From positions 186,001-250,000 of the forward strand of contig NZ_QKZT01000005.1 of assembly GCF_003254055.1 (NCBI RefSeq): a stretch of DNA of 64,000 bases. The letters are read 5' to 3'. The notes beneath the pieces were generated by a model. That model made no database searches. It saw nothing but the letters and a program-made list of their open reading frames with translations, and had not been told where the DNA came from. This DNA comes from Algoriphagus chordae. Its GTDB lineage: Bacteria > Bacteroidota > Bacteroidia > Cytophagales > Cyclobacteriaceae. A program made the position numbers and the translations under genes. Positions 24,870 through 33,772 of this stretch are shown in pieces; position 1 is the stretch's first letter, and each line of letters starts with the position of its first letter.

Positions 24870-25055
24870 TCAGATTCCATTAATTTCCTCGAGGATCTCT
24901 TCTTTGGTCTTGCCCACTTTTTTCTGTAGGCGACCCCAAAGTTCATCTTCCTTACCTTCTGCAAAAGTCAAATCGTCTTCGGTTAGTTCACCGTACTGTT
25001 GTTTCAATTTACCTTTGAGAACGTTCCAATTTCCTTTTATTTCTGTAATATTCAT
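24870..25055 (-). CDS. CsbD family stress protein
   Basis: 61 aa. The family signature is intact: EIKGNWNVLKGKLKQQYGELT, then DDLTFAEGKEDELWGRLQ and a final KTKEEILEEI. CsbD proteins are small, soluble, general-stress-induced proteins of unknown mechanism. The gene is 33 nt upstream of the YtxH gene. Confidence 0.92.
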   Translation of the reverse strand: MNITEIKGNWNVLKGKLKQQYGELTEDDLTFAEGKEDELWGRLQKKVGKTKEEILEEINGI

Positions 25056-25110
25056 GGCTTGGTTGGTTTAGAGTTTCAAAATTCAATGCTTAGATTTCCA
25101 CTATGCGAAA

Positions 25111-25263
25111 CTAGACGCCTCGCCCAGAAATCAATCTGAATAGCACAGCGATGACAGCTAATACTAATAATACATGAATCAATCCTCCTGCGCTATAGGC
25201 GAATACTCCGACTAGCCAGCCGATCAAAAGAATTACTGCGATGAAATACAATAAAGAACTCAT
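25111..25263 (-). CDS. lmo0937-type small membrane protein, 50 aa
   Basis: Too short for a standard ORF cut-off. The product MSSLLYFIAVILLIGWLVGV... has two hydrophobic helices joined by AYSAGGLIH and ends in a short basic tail (FRLISGRGV). Small two-helix proteins of this pattern are usually annotated as lmo0937 family and associate with CsbD/YtxH stress genes, as here. It is first in the minus-strand trio, 55 nt ahead of CsbD. Confidence 0.8.
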   Translation of the reverse strand: MSSLLYFIAVILLIGWLVGVFAYSAGGLIHVLLVLAVIAVLFRLISGRGV

Positions 25264-25427
25264 AGTTTTGGTGTTTAGGTTGTTTGATTAATTTATATCT
25301 GTTAGTTCAACAGGCATGCCCTATTTTAACAAATCATCAAAAGCAGGGTTAATCAGGTCATATAAGCCTTTAAATCTATTTAAGCACCAAGTTGCTACTA
25401 GTAAACACAAACTTAACGAGTAATTAA

Positions 25428-25444
25428 TTCCCCATGTGGGGGAA
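25428..25444 (+). promoter_or_regulatory. Hairpin just ahead of histidine kinase start codon
   Basis: TTCCCC (25428-25433) and GGGGAA (25439-25444) form a small G+C-rich hairpin ending 8 nt before the ATG at 25453. It would cover the only purine-rich stretch that could bind ribosomes, so it might modulate translation. This is inference. Confidence 0.3.
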
Positions 25445-25452
25445 ATATCCAA

Positions 25453-26892
25453 ATGAAAAACGAACAAAACCCATCCATACGTCAAGTCAAAATCTACTCG
25501 ATCGTAACGCTTGTCCTAATTATTATAGGATCTGCTGTTTCCTATTGGACTGCAGATCGTATAGAATATTATACCACTGGGGTGATGCATACTTCCGATG
25601 TTCTTCAGCGAACGGGAGAACTATATTCAAGTATTCTTGAAAGGGAAACCAATATCAGAGGATATGTACTGACTGGAAACCCAGAGTTTTTGAGCCATTA
25701 CAATCAATCTAATGTGGATGCTGAACGTCTTTTGACTCAGCTACAAGCACTGACAATGAATAATGGTCAGCAGCAAAACAACATTGAAGAGCTTAGAGGG
25801 CTTATAAATTCTAGAGTAAGGACATTTGATGCTTCCATAGCCTATATGGAGACAAATGGTAATCTAGAAGGCTTTATAGATCCTAACAAAGTAAATAACG
25901 CTTTGATTGGCTATAAAATGATCAAGGAAGTCGTTTTACGGATCAATGATGTAGAGAACAAACTTTTCCAAAAAACCAATCAGAGCTTGTTCAATAACAT
26001 AAACGCCTTACCCTTTATAGTTGGACTTATTTCGGTTTTCTCTATTACTATCGGACTTGTGACCTTTTTCTCGATTTACCAATACAACAAGGCGCAGCTT
26101 GCGGCACATGAAAAAATCACCTTGTTTCAGCAAAAACTCAGAGATCAAATCAAACTCCTTGATGACTCAAATAAGGAATTGGAGCAATTTGCCTATGTCG
26201 CTTCTCATGATTTGCAGGAACCTCTACGCAAAATCACAGCTTTCTCAGATCTGCTCAATGAGCAATACAAAGATAAACTAGAAGGTGATGGAGATTTATA
26301 TTTAAATAGAATCACGGCTTCAGCAGTTCGAATGAGGCGATTAATAACTGATTTATTGGAATACAGTAGAGCAGGTAAAATTGACAATGAAAATATAAAA
26401 ACTGTTAAACTATCGAAAACCATTTCTGAGATTATAGAGGACTATGAAATAGCCATCCAGGAAAAATCAGCGGCGATATCTCTAGGTAAATTGCCTAAGG
26501 TAAAAGGCTCAGAAACAGAATTTCGCCAGGTGTTTCAAAATTTAATTTCAAATTCTCTGAAATTTTCTAAACCAAATCTTAATCCAGTTGTTACCATCAA
26601 TTCTGAGAAAGCAAATCAAGAACTCATCCATAAATTCCCAACACTTGATACCTCTAAAAGCTACCATTTAATTAAAGTATCAGACAACGGGATAGGCTTT
26701 AATAAGGAACATGCAGATAGAATCTTCTCCATCTTCCAAAGGTTACATGGCAAGAAAGAATATGAGGGAACTGGAATTGGCCTTTCTATCGCCCGAAAAA
26801 TAATAGAGAAAAATGGCGGAGTAATATTCGCCGAAAGTCAAAAAGATCAGGGATCAATATTCAATATCATATTGCCAGTGATCCAAAAATAA
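25453..26892 (+). CDS. CHASE3 sensor histidine kinase
   Basis: 479 aa. TM1 about 12-32, an extracytoplasmic CHASE3 domain (about 36-180, with the typical ERETNIRGYVLTG turn), TM2 about 185-209, a short linker, HisKA with phospho-acceptor His252 (YVASHDLQEPLRKI), and HATPase_c with N-box NLISNSLKFSK, G1 DNGIGF and G2 GTGIGLSIARKI. It is a membrane-bound sensor of an unknown signal. A single-receiver gene and a hybrid REC-PAS-kinase follow on the same strand, suggesting one phosphorelay. The sequence upstream is the promoter region shared with the divergent stress trio. Confidence 0.92.
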   Translation: MKNEQNPSIRQVKIYSIVTLVLIIIGSAVSYWTADRIEYYTTGVMHTSDVLQRTGELYSSILERETNIRGYVLTGNPEFLSHYNQSNVDAERLLTQLQALTMNNGQQQNNIEELRGLINSRVRTFDASIAYMETNGNLEGFIDPNKVNNALIGYKMIKEVVLRINDVENKLFQKTNQSLFNNINALPFIVGLISVFSITIGLVTFFSIYQYNKAQLAAHEKITLFQQKLRDQIKLLDDSNKELEQFAYVASHDLQEPLRKITAFSDLLNEQYKDKLEGDGDLYLNRITASAVRMRRLITDLLEYSRAGKIDNENIKTVKLSKTISEIIEDYEIAIQEKSAAISLGKLPKVKGSETEFRQVFQNLISNSLKFSKPNLNPVVTINSEKANQELIHKFPTLDTSKSYHLIKVSDNGIGFNKEHADRIFSIFQRLHGKKEYEGTGIGLSIARKIIEKNGGVIFAESQKDQGSIFNIILPVIQK

Positions 26893-26992
26893 CGGCCTAT
26901 GGATCAGAAAATAAAAGAGTATATTTAATTAATAAAATCGTGCTTATCTTTTCAGCACAATTCAACCCTTGTTCGTCACAGACTATATGCTC

Positions 26993-27436
26993 ATGTCCTT
27001 CGAGAAACCCATCCAGATCCTAGTCGCAGAAGATGACGAAGACGATAAATTATTAATCCTAAAGGCATTCGAAAGGACTTTGCCTAAGGAAAAAGTCACC
27101 TGCGTGGAAGATGGTGAGGCTCTGCTCAAATATTTGAAGCGAGATCCTCCTTACAACGATCTGGAGAAATACCCTAAACCGGACATTATCCTGCTAGATC
27201 TCAATATGCCACGCAAAGATGGCAGAGAAGCACTTGCTGAAATAAAAAGTATTGACGATCTGAAATCCATACCTGTGATAATTTTCACTACTTCAAATAG
27301 TGCTGATGACATTCAGATCACTTATAAAATGGGGTCCAGCAGCTTTATCACTAAGCCAGGATCTTTTGAGGAGCTAGTAAAAGTAACTGAAGAAATAGAA
27401 AATTACTGGTCAAAAACAGTCTTGTTGCCAGAGTAA
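26993..27436 (+). CDS. Single-domain response regulator (Rcp1-like)
   Basis: 147 aa from the ATG at 26993; TTG 26969 and ATG 26987 are in-frame alternatives. The receiver has an acidic pocket (LVAEDDEDD), acceptor Asp69 (ILLDLNMPRKDG), the TT switch (IFTTS) and Lys in ITKPGSFEEL. The long loop before the acceptor (KYLKRDPPYNDLEKYPKPD) is typical of the Rcp1 group that partners phytochrome-like or CHASE3 kinases. There is no output domain. Confidence 0.88.
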   Translation: MSFEKPIQILVAEDDEDDKLLILKAFERTLPKEKVTCVEDGEALLKYLKRDPPYNDLEKYPKPDIILLDLNMPRKDGREALAEIKSIDDLKSIPVIIFTTSNSADDIQITYKMGSSSFITKPGSFEELVKVTEEIENYWSKTVLLPE

Positions 27437-27442
27437 AAAAGT

Positions 27443-28888
27443 ATGATTAGTACAAATACAATAAGAATATTATACGTAGATGATGACCCCGATGATTTCT
27501 ATCTGGTTTCCAGTCTACTGAAAAAAATCGCCGATACTACCTATGAGTTAGAAGGGGCCACCAGCCTCGAAGAAGCTATCCCAAAGCTGGATCAGAACTT
27601 CGATGTCTTCCTAGTAGATTACAGACTGGGCAAGGATACTGGGCTGGAGCTAATTCAAGAAATAAAATCACTCAACAAACATGTTCCAGTAATCATGCTC
27701 ACAGGCATGAGCACTGGATCTATTGACCGAGAAGCGCTAACTTATGGTGCATCTGATTACTTGGTAAAAGGTGAATTTGATGCGCACACGCTGGATAGAA
27801 CACTAAGATACGCCATCCGCGATGCCCAGTTGATGGAGTCACTTGCAAGTGCTGCGGTCAAATTCCGATCAATTTTCGAACTGGCATCGGATCCATTTCT
27901 CTTGATGAATGATGAAGGAAAGATCCTGGAAGCTAACCCTGCTTTTCTTAAAAAGTTTGGCCATAAGGCGTACGATCCCAGCTCCGACAAAAGCTTCTTC
28001 TTCAAAGACCTATTGCCTGAAGTAAGCTCAGCTCAAGAGCTGGAAAATTTGTTTTTCAAAGGTCAGGAGCTTTATGATATGGAAGCTCTGATGACGGTAA
28101 ACCATGGACATACCATCAACAGCCTAATAAATATTGTAAAGCAGGATGTAAATATTTATCAGGTTTTGATCAAGGACCTAAGCGCCATCAAGGCCAAAGA
28201 AGAGGAAGAGCTCAACTTGAAGAAATTTTCATCTACGGGGAGAATAGCAAGGCTTCTGGCTCATGAGGTCAAAAACCCATTGACAACCATTTTACTTTCC
28301 GCAGATCAATTAAACTTGGAACTTCCCGCAGATGTGCGCGCTGAAAGTGGGGATTTGATAGATGTAATTCGTAGGAATTGTGATCGCATCAACCACCTCG
28401 TCACTCAGTTGCTGGACAGCACAAGATTCACTGAACTGGATGCCAAATCTCATAGCATCAACAGCTTACTGGATGAATCTTTGGAGCAGGTTCAAGATAG
28501 AATTGAGTTCAAAGGGATAACAATCGTCAAGCAGTACCAAACAGATATTTGTGATATTCATGTAGATGGTGAAAAAATAAAAATTGCCTTGATCAATCTG
28601 ATCGTGAATGCGATAGAAGCAATGCCAGAAAAGACAGGGAAGCTAATCCTGAAAACAAGTATAAGGAATAACCATTGTAGAATTGAGATCAAGGATAACG
28701 GAGAGGGCATTCCAAAAGAAAATATAGAACGCCTATTTGAGCCATTCTTTACAAGCAAATCTACTGGATCAGGTCTTGGGCTTACCAATACCCAAAACAT
28801 AATCCTGAGCCACGGAGGTTCTATTCGAGTAAAAAGTGAGGTTGGAAAAGGCACTTCATTTCTGATTTCCTTCAATCTTCAGAATTAA
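27443..28888 (+). CDS. REC-PAS histidine kinase
   Basis: 481 aa, cytosolic. Receiver 1-125 with acceptor Asp59 (FLVDYRLGKD), a PAS domain about 135-250 (FELASDPFLLMNDEGKILEA), HisKA with His274 (LLAHEVKNPLTTI), and HATPase_c with NLIVNAIEAM, DNGEGIP and GSGLGLTNTQ. It starts 6 nt after the Rcp1-like gene, so phosphate flow from the CHASE3 kinase through the small receivers to this protein is plausible. A strong terminator follows. Confidence 0.9.
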   Translation: MISTNTIRILYVDDDPDDFYLVSSLLKKIADTTYELEGATSLEEAIPKLDQNFDVFLVDYRLGKDTGLELIQEIKSLNKHVPVIMLTGMSTGSIDREALTYGASDYLVKGEFDAHTLDRTLRYAIRDAQLMESLASAAVKFRSIFELASDPFLLMNDEGKILEANPAFLKKFGHKAYDPSSDKSFFFKDLLPEVSSAQELENLFFKGQELYDMEALMTVNHGHTINSLINIVKQDVNIYQVLIKDLSAIKAKEEEELNLKKFSSTGRIARLLAHEVKNPLTTILLSADQLNLELPADVRAESGDLIDVIRRNCDRINHLVTQLLDSTRFTELDAKSHSINSLLDESLEQVQDRIEFKGITIVKQYQTDICDIHVDGEKIKIALINLIVNAIEAMPEKTGKLILKTSIRNNHCRIEIKDNGEGIPKENIERLFEPFFTSKSTGSGLGLTNTQNIILSHGGSIRVKSEVGKGTSFLISFNLQN

Positions 28889-28913
28889 TACTGTGCTACT
28901 CATCTAATTTCAG

Positions 28914-28950
28914 ATCCCTTCAAATTTAGCTTTTGAAGGGATTTTTTTTA
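28914..28950 (+). terminator. Terminator of kinase operon
   Basis: ATCCCTTCAAA (28914-28924) pairs with TTTGAAGGGAT (28932-28942) and is followed by a T-run. Confidence 0.88.
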
Positions 28951-28994
28951 CCTTAAATATCTTCAAGCCCATTAGTAAGAACCTTAATAACTAA

Positions 28995-29201
28995 TCCCTT
29001 TTTCTACTTGAAGCATCTGATGCAATTTGCTACACAGGTACTCATACACCTCTGGTTAATTTGACTGCCAAAATGAATATACTTTCTGAGCCCGGAGTGA
29101 TTGATTACTTCCTAAGCTATGACAATGAGAGTAGGCAGTCCTATTTGATTGAGCCAGGAAGATGTGAAACCGAACTAATAATCAGGCCAACAAAAGACTA
29201 G
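28995..29201 (+). pseudogene. Possible remnant reading frame in 315-nt gap
   Basis: Between the terminator and the YdeI-like gene an open frame without a good upstream start reads ...EASDAICYTGTHTPLVNLTAK, continues at an ATG (29073) with MNILSEPGVIDYFLSYDNES, and ends at TAG 29199-29201, 2 nt before the next gene's ATG. The composition looks coding-like, but I recognise no family. It may be the tail of a decayed gene or a 42-aa ORF. Confidence 0.3.
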
Positions 29202-29203
29202 TA

Positions 29204-29713
29204 ATGATCGAATTCCAAGGAAAATTAGCTGCATTCGAGTTTAACCACTGGCAATACCATATTCCTATTTCAAAGGAAATATCATCTCAAATGATGGATG
29301 ATAAGAATCGTAGAGTCTTGATTTGGATCAAAGATGAAGGGCCCTTCCATATGGCACTGATGAAAGCCAAAGACTATTGGTACGTCTTGGTCAATCAGGA
29401 ACTCAGGTCTCGATTCAAGTTGGATGAGAAACATACTTTCCCAATAAAAATAGATCGTGATCATAGTGAGTATGGCCACGAGATGCCAGAGGAACTCCAA
29501 GTCCTGATGGATCAAGATGAAGAAGGTGCCATGCATTTCAAAAAACTTCCTCCTGGACAACAGCGCATGATGGTCTATACCGTCAACAAAGTCAAAAATC
29601 CAGAAAGTAGAATGAAGAAAGCACTTGCCATTATTCATCATCTCAAACTAGGTAAAGGCAAACTAGACTACAAGCAACTGAACGAACTGATTAAGTATTA
29701 CAATAAGTTGTAG
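29204..29713 (+). CDS. DUF1905/YdeI-like protein (OmpD-associated family)
   Basis: 169 aa. The N-terminal half (residues 1-95) matches DUF1905-type beta-barrels (EFQGKLAAFEFNHWQYHIPI, RRVLIWIKDEGPFHMALM). The C-terminal half carries the YdeI/bacteriocin-protection signature LPPGQQRMMVYTVNKVKNPESRMKKA in part, followed by two helices. The function is poorly defined; relatives are linked to resistance to cationic peptides. It is predicted cytosolic, with no leader. It lies ahead of pxpABC but is separated by about 60 nt. Confidence 0.78.
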   Translation: MIEFQGKLAAFEFNHWQYHIPISKEISSQMMDDKNRRVLIWIKDEGPFHMALMKAKDYWYVLVNQELRSRFKLDEKHTFPIKIDRDHSEYGHEMPEELQVLMDQDEEGAMHFKKLPPGQQRMMVYTVNKVKNPESRMKKALAIIHHLKLGKGKLDYKQLNELIKYYNKL

Positions 29714-29776
29714 TAAAAGCTCGATGACTTAGATGACATTTTGTATTTTAGAATTTAGTCCATTTTTCCCCTTACA

Positions 29777-30496
29777 ATGAAGCAACTGCCAGAAATAAAC
29801 TGTGATTTAGGTGAAGGAATCCCAAATGAACATCAACTCTTTCCTTTGATCGATAGAGCAAGTATAGCTTGTGGTGGGCATTTCGGTGATGAAAACACAA
29901 TGAACGAAAGCATAGCATTGGCTAAGGAGTTCAGGAAAAAAATCGGTGCTCATCCCTCCTATCCTGATCAGAAAAACTTCGGTCGCAAAACGATGAAAAT
30001 CTCTGGCAAAGAGCTAAAGAAGTCCATTTTGATTCAAATCCTGAAGTTTGAGCAATTGGCAGAAAAAGCTGAAATGTCGATGGATCATATCAAATTCCAT
30101 GGAGCTTTATATAATGATGTCGCCGCAAATCCAGATCTCGCAGACAGCCTCAGTGATTTTATCGCCACCTATTTTCACAATACGCCGATCTTTGCACCTC
30201 CACATTCCCAGTTGGAAAAGTTTCTGACTGAGAAAGAATTATCCATTAAGATGGAGGTTTTCGGAGACCGAAGATATTTGGACAATTATCAGCTGATGCC
30301 CAGATCAGTCTTTGGTTCTCATATGACTACTGAACCAGAGATTTCAGCCCATCTCCAAACTTTGCTGGAGCAAGGGTATTTTATCTCAGATTCCGGGAAA
30401 AGATTACAATTGAATGCTAATACTATTTGCTTCCATGGTGACAATCCTGGCATTGGAGATTTTTTGCCTGCTATTAGAAAAAGATTCTGGAAATGA
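29777..30496 (+). CDS. pxpA: 5-oxoprolinase subunit A (LamB/YcsF family)
   Basis: 239 aa. Typical LamB/YcsF motifs: INCDLGEG at residues 7-14, SIACGGHFGDENTM, GAHPSYPDQKNFGR, and the end NTICFHGDNPG. Together with PxpB and PxpC it hydrolyses 5-oxoproline (pyroglutamate), a spontaneous damage product of glutamine and glutamate, to glutamate at the expense of ATP. Its stop overlaps the pxpB start by 4 bp. Confidence 0.95.
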   Translation: MKQLPEINCDLGEGIPNEHQLFPLIDRASIACGGHFGDENTMNESIALAKEFRKKIGAHPSYPDQKNFGRKTMKISGKELKKSILIQILKFEQLAEKAEMSMDHIKFHGALYNDVAANPDLADSLSDFIATYFHNTPIFAPPHSQLEKFLTEKELSIKMEVFGDRRYLDNYQLMPRSVFGSHMTTEPEISAHLQTLLEQGYFISDSGKRLQLNANTICFHGDNPGIGDFLPAIRKRFWK

Positions 30497-31188
30497 AGCC
30501 TATTTTAAAACGAATCTCCCAAGAGATCTGCGAGTTTGAATGGGAAGCGGCAATCTCGGATGTATTGCTTCAGCATCAATTAAGCTTTAAGGCTAAGCTT
30601 CAGGAAGACTTTTCTACAGAGATCTCTGAGCTTAGGATGGGCTTCAAAACCCTTGCAATACTCCTTTCCAAGCGAGTTGAAACTTCCGAGATTGAAGCTT
30701 GGTTAAAAGCCATTAGTTCAGAGCTATCCCTAAAGGCACTTCCAGCTAGAATTTGGCAAATCCCAGTTTGCTACTCTGACGAAACTGGGCGAGATCTAGA
30801 AACATTAGCAAAGCATAAAAACATCAGGCCAGAAGAACTTATCACCATACATTCACAAACGCTTTATCGACTTCATTTTTTCGGATTTTTACCTGGATTC
30901 ATGTATTTGAATGGACTGCCAGAAGCATTATACGCATCAAGAAAAAGCATTCCTGATCGCTCTGTTCCAGTCGGCTCAATTGCCATCGGCGGCTCACAAA
31001 CTGGGATTTATCCATCTTCCAGTCCAGGTGGCTGGCATTTGATCGGGCAGACTCCCCTTGCACTTTTTGATCCTAGCCAAGACAATCCAGTTTTCGCAAG
31101 TCCTGGAGAGCGAATAGAATTTCTTCCGATCAGCAAGCTAGAATTTGACCGGTTGACTAGGCATCCACATAAGCCAAAATTCAGATGA
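30493..31188 (+). CDS. pxpB: 5-oxoprolinase subunit B (allophanate hydrolase subunit 1 / KipI family)
   Basis: 231 aa. The conserved core is IPVCYSDETGRDLE, LHFFGFLPGFMYLNGLP, PDRSVPVGSIAIGGSQTGIYP and SPGGWHLIGQTPLALFDP. It partners PxpC to form the ATP-dependent half of 5-oxoprolinase. The start overlaps pxpA by 4 bp and the end overlaps pxpC by 4 bp, indicating tight translational coupling. Confidence 0.95.
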   Translation: MKPILKRISQEICEFEWEAAISDVLLQHQLSFKAKLQEDFSTEISELRMGFKTLAILLSKRVETSEIEAWLKAISSELSLKALPARIWQIPVCYSDETGRDLETLAKHKNIRPEELITIHSQTLYRLHFFGFLPGFMYLNGLPEALYASRKSIPDRSVPVGSIAIGGSQTGIYPSSSPGGWHLIGQTPLALFDPSQDNPVFASPGERIEFLPISKLEFDRLTRHPHKPKFR

Positions 31189-32045
31189 TTCAAGCAACTG
31201 GTTATTTGAAAATAGTGAAAACTGGCCCAGGCACTTCCATCCAAGATGAAGGACGAACTGGTTTTGCTCAGTATGGAGTTCCACATTCGGGAGCCTTAGA
31301 TTCTCAATCCTATCGCTGGGTCAATCATCTCTTGCGCAATCATATTGATGCTGCTGTATTAGAGATCTGCCAACCTGGATTGAAAATCAAATTTGACTCG
31401 GCTACAGAGATTTGCTTCGCTGGAGCAAAAACAGCTGTTAAGTTAAATGGCCAAGTTATTTCCAGTGCAGGAATTCAAGAAATCCGAGCAAATGATCACT
31501 TAGAAATTGGTGCATTTCAGGAAGGATCTATACTTTATTTGGGAATCAAAAAAGGCTTTCAATCTGAAAAAATCATGAATTCCAGGAGTTGGTACATGGG
31601 GGTCACTAGTTCTGATTATGCAAAAAAGGGAGATCTAATCCCCTATTTCACCAATCACTCACCATCATGCTATACTGCTTCTAAGGTAAAATGGGATTTC
31701 GTTTGGGCTCAGGAACGACGCATAAAAGTATATCCTGGTCCTGAATGGGATTTGCTAAATATGGAAAATAGAGAGCTCATCGAATCTATGGAATTCACTT
31801 TCTCTGAGCTCAAAAATAGAATGGCTATCCAATTAGCAGAATTACTTCCCAATTCTCTTCCGGAAATGGAAACTGCTCCAGTCTTCCCTGGCACTGTTCA
31901 GCTCACCTCTGGGGGTAAATTACTAGTACTTATGAAGGACGCACAAGTCACAGGTGGCTATCCTCGCATCCTTCAGCTATCCGAAGAAGCAATTGCTATT
32001 TTGGCACAAAAAAATCCTCATCAAAAATTCAAATTCCAGTTTTGA
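31185..32045 (+). CDS. pxpC: 5-oxoprolinase subunit C (biotin-dependent carboxyltransferase-like / KipA family)
   Basis: 286 aa. GPGTSIQDEGRTGFAQYGVP with the following SGALDSQS is the family N-terminal signature; KVYPGPEWD and the near-C-terminal KDAQVTGGYPRILQ are also typical. It completes the pxpABC operon. It is slightly shorter than many homologues (about 310 aa) but shows no evident truncation. Confidence 0.94.
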   Translation: MIQATGYLKIVKTGPGTSIQDEGRTGFAQYGVPHSGALDSQSYRWVNHLLRNHIDAAVLEICQPGLKIKFDSATEICFAGAKTAVKLNGQVISSAGIQEIRANDHLEIGAFQEGSILYLGIKKGFQSEKIMNSRSWYMGVTSSDYAKKGDLIPYFTNHSPSCYTASKVKWDFVWAQERRIKVYPGPEWDLLNMENRELIESMEFTFSELKNRMAIQLAELLPNSLPEMETAPVFPGTVQLTSGGKLLVLMKDAQVTGGYPRILQLSEEAIAILAQKNPHQKFKFQF

Positions 32046-32198
32046 GCTAGGCCATGCTGTAGTGCGAGTCACAGGAATGAATAGGCCGTTTATGATAATT
32101 TCATCCTGCTGAGCGATCTTTCAAAAAAAATCCCAGTTCCAGCTTGAGGAAAGCCGCAAAGCCTATTATCTTACACTTTTACATTGACAATAAACCAC

Positions 32199-33710
32199 AT
32201 GGACACTCGCTTAAAAGACCAAATTTTGGAGCAGGGAATGAACCCTGAAACCGTAGCTCAGCAAATTGAACATTTCGAAAACGGCTTTCCTTTTCTAAAC
32301 ATCACCGCTCCCGCTACTCCAGGGGATGGAATCAAAGTATTGGATGATAAGGACTTGAAACATTTCCTGACTACCTATCCAGCCAAGGCTTCTGAGGTGG
32401 AAGTTTTGAAATTTGTCCCTGCCAGCGGTGCCGCATCTCGAATGTTCAAGGATCTTTTCGCTTTTCTAGAAGGTGATGGAGATATCAGCAAATCAGCTTT
32501 TGTTCAGAAATTCATGAACAATATTGAGAAGTTCGCTTTCTATGAGGATCTGAATAAGGCACTAGGAAGTCAAGAAAGCAGTATCTACCATGCGCTGGAC
32601 ACCAAAGATTATAAGAGCATTTTGGCCGCTTTGCTTTTGGATGAAGGCCTTGGTTACGGCAACTTGCCCAAGGGGTTGTTGAAATTCCATCGCTATACGG
32701 ACAATAGAAGAACCCCTGCCTATGAGCACCTTATCGAAGGGGTTCAATATGCTATTGGAAAAGGGTCTATAGTGAAAATTCACTTTACTGTTTCGCCTGA
32801 GCACAGCGACAAATTCAAAGAGGAAATAGAAAAGATTCTTCCAGGAATCGAAAAACAATTTGGTGTCAATTTCGATATCAGCTATTCACAGCAGAAGAAA
32901 TCTACCGATACTATCGCAGTTAATACCAACAACACGCCATTTACCGAAGAAGATGGTAGCATCTTATTCCGTCCTGCAGGTCACGGGGCATTGCTGGAAA
33001 ACTTAAACGATGTCTCAGCGGACCTGATCTTTATCAAAAACGTGGATAATGTGGTTCCTGATAGATTGAAAGAGGAAACCAAAAAATATAAAATGGCCAT
33101 TGGCGGATTGCTTTTGGAGGCTCAGGAAAAAGTATTTGCTGCTTTGAAGGGATTAGATAAATCCATTGACAAGCATTCTGTAAGCCGGGCAGAAAATGTA
33201 TTTACGCAGGATATAGGCGGAAAATTACCTGAGGATTTTGATTCCAAATCTATCGAAGAACAGGGCGCTTTCCTTAAGGCCAAACTCAATAGACCTATGC
33301 GTGTATGCGGAATGGTGAAAAACACAGGGGAACCAGGCGGTGGACCTTTCTGGGTGAAAGAAGCTGACGGTTCCCAATCGCTACAGATTTTGGAAACTGC
33401 CCAGATAGATTTGAACCATCCTGCATCACAAGAACATTTCAATGCGGCTACACACTTCAACCCTGTTGATTTGGTCTGTGCAACTAGAAATTATAATGGA
33501 GAATCCTTTGACCTACTTGAGTTTCGGGATATGATGACAGGTTTTATCACAGAGAAGTCCAAAAGTGGTAAAGATCTTAAGGCGCTGGAATTACCAGGTC
33601 TTTGGAATGGTGCTATGGCAGGATGGAATACCATCTTCGTGGAAGTGCCACTAATCACCTTCAATCCTGTAAAAACTGTGAATGATCTCTTGAGAGAGGA
33701 ACACCAGTAG
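32199..33710 (+). CDS. DUF4301 family protein
   Basis: 503 aa from the ATG at 32199 (TTG at 32184 is an alternative; MDTRLKDQILEQGM is the usual family start). VPASGAASRMFKDLF (about 79-93) is the hallmark and resembles a nucleotide-sugar pyrophosphorylase-like loop. GNLPKGLLKFHRY, FRPAGHGALLENLND and RVCGMVKNTGEPGGGPFWV are also present. These suggest a nucleotidyltransferase-like fold, but no activity is established to my knowledge. It is predicted cytosolic and monocistronic. Confidence 0.88.
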   Translation: MDTRLKDQILEQGMNPETVAQQIEHFENGFPFLNITAPATPGDGIKVLDDKDLKHFLTTYPAKASEVEVLKFVPASGAASRMFKDLFAFLEGDGDISKSAFVQKFMNNIEKFAFYEDLNKALGSQESSIYHALDTKDYKSILAALLLDEGLGYGNLPKGLLKFHRYTDNRRTPAYEHLIEGVQYAIGKGSIVKIHFTVSPEHSDKFKEEIEKILPGIEKQFGVNFDISYSQQKKSTDTIAVNTNNTPFTEEDGSILFRPAGHGALLENLNDVSADLIFIKNVDNVVPDRLKEETKKYKMAIGGLLLEAQEKVFAALKGLDKSIDKHSVSRAENVFTQDIGGKLPEDFDSKSIEEQGAFLKAKLNRPMRVCGMVKNTGEPGGGPFWVKEADGSQSLQILETAQIDLNHPASQEHFNAATHFNPVDLVCATRNYNGESFDLLEFRDMMTGFITEKSKSGKDLKALELPGLWNGAMAGWNTIFVEVPLITFNPVKTVNDLLREEHQ

Positions 33711-33717
33711 AAGTTTA

Positions 33718-33766
33718 AAAGCTGAAGTCAAAAGTTAGAAATTTTCAGACTTCTGACTTCAGCTTT
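33718..33766. repeat. 13-bp inverted repeat between convergent genes
   Basis: AAAGCTGAAGTCA (33718-33730) pairs perfectly with TGACTTCAGCTTT (33754-33766) around a 23-nt loop. There is no T-run on either side. It may still end both the DUF4301 and THUMP gene transcripts. Confidence 0.6.
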
Positions 33767-33772
33767 ATGAAT

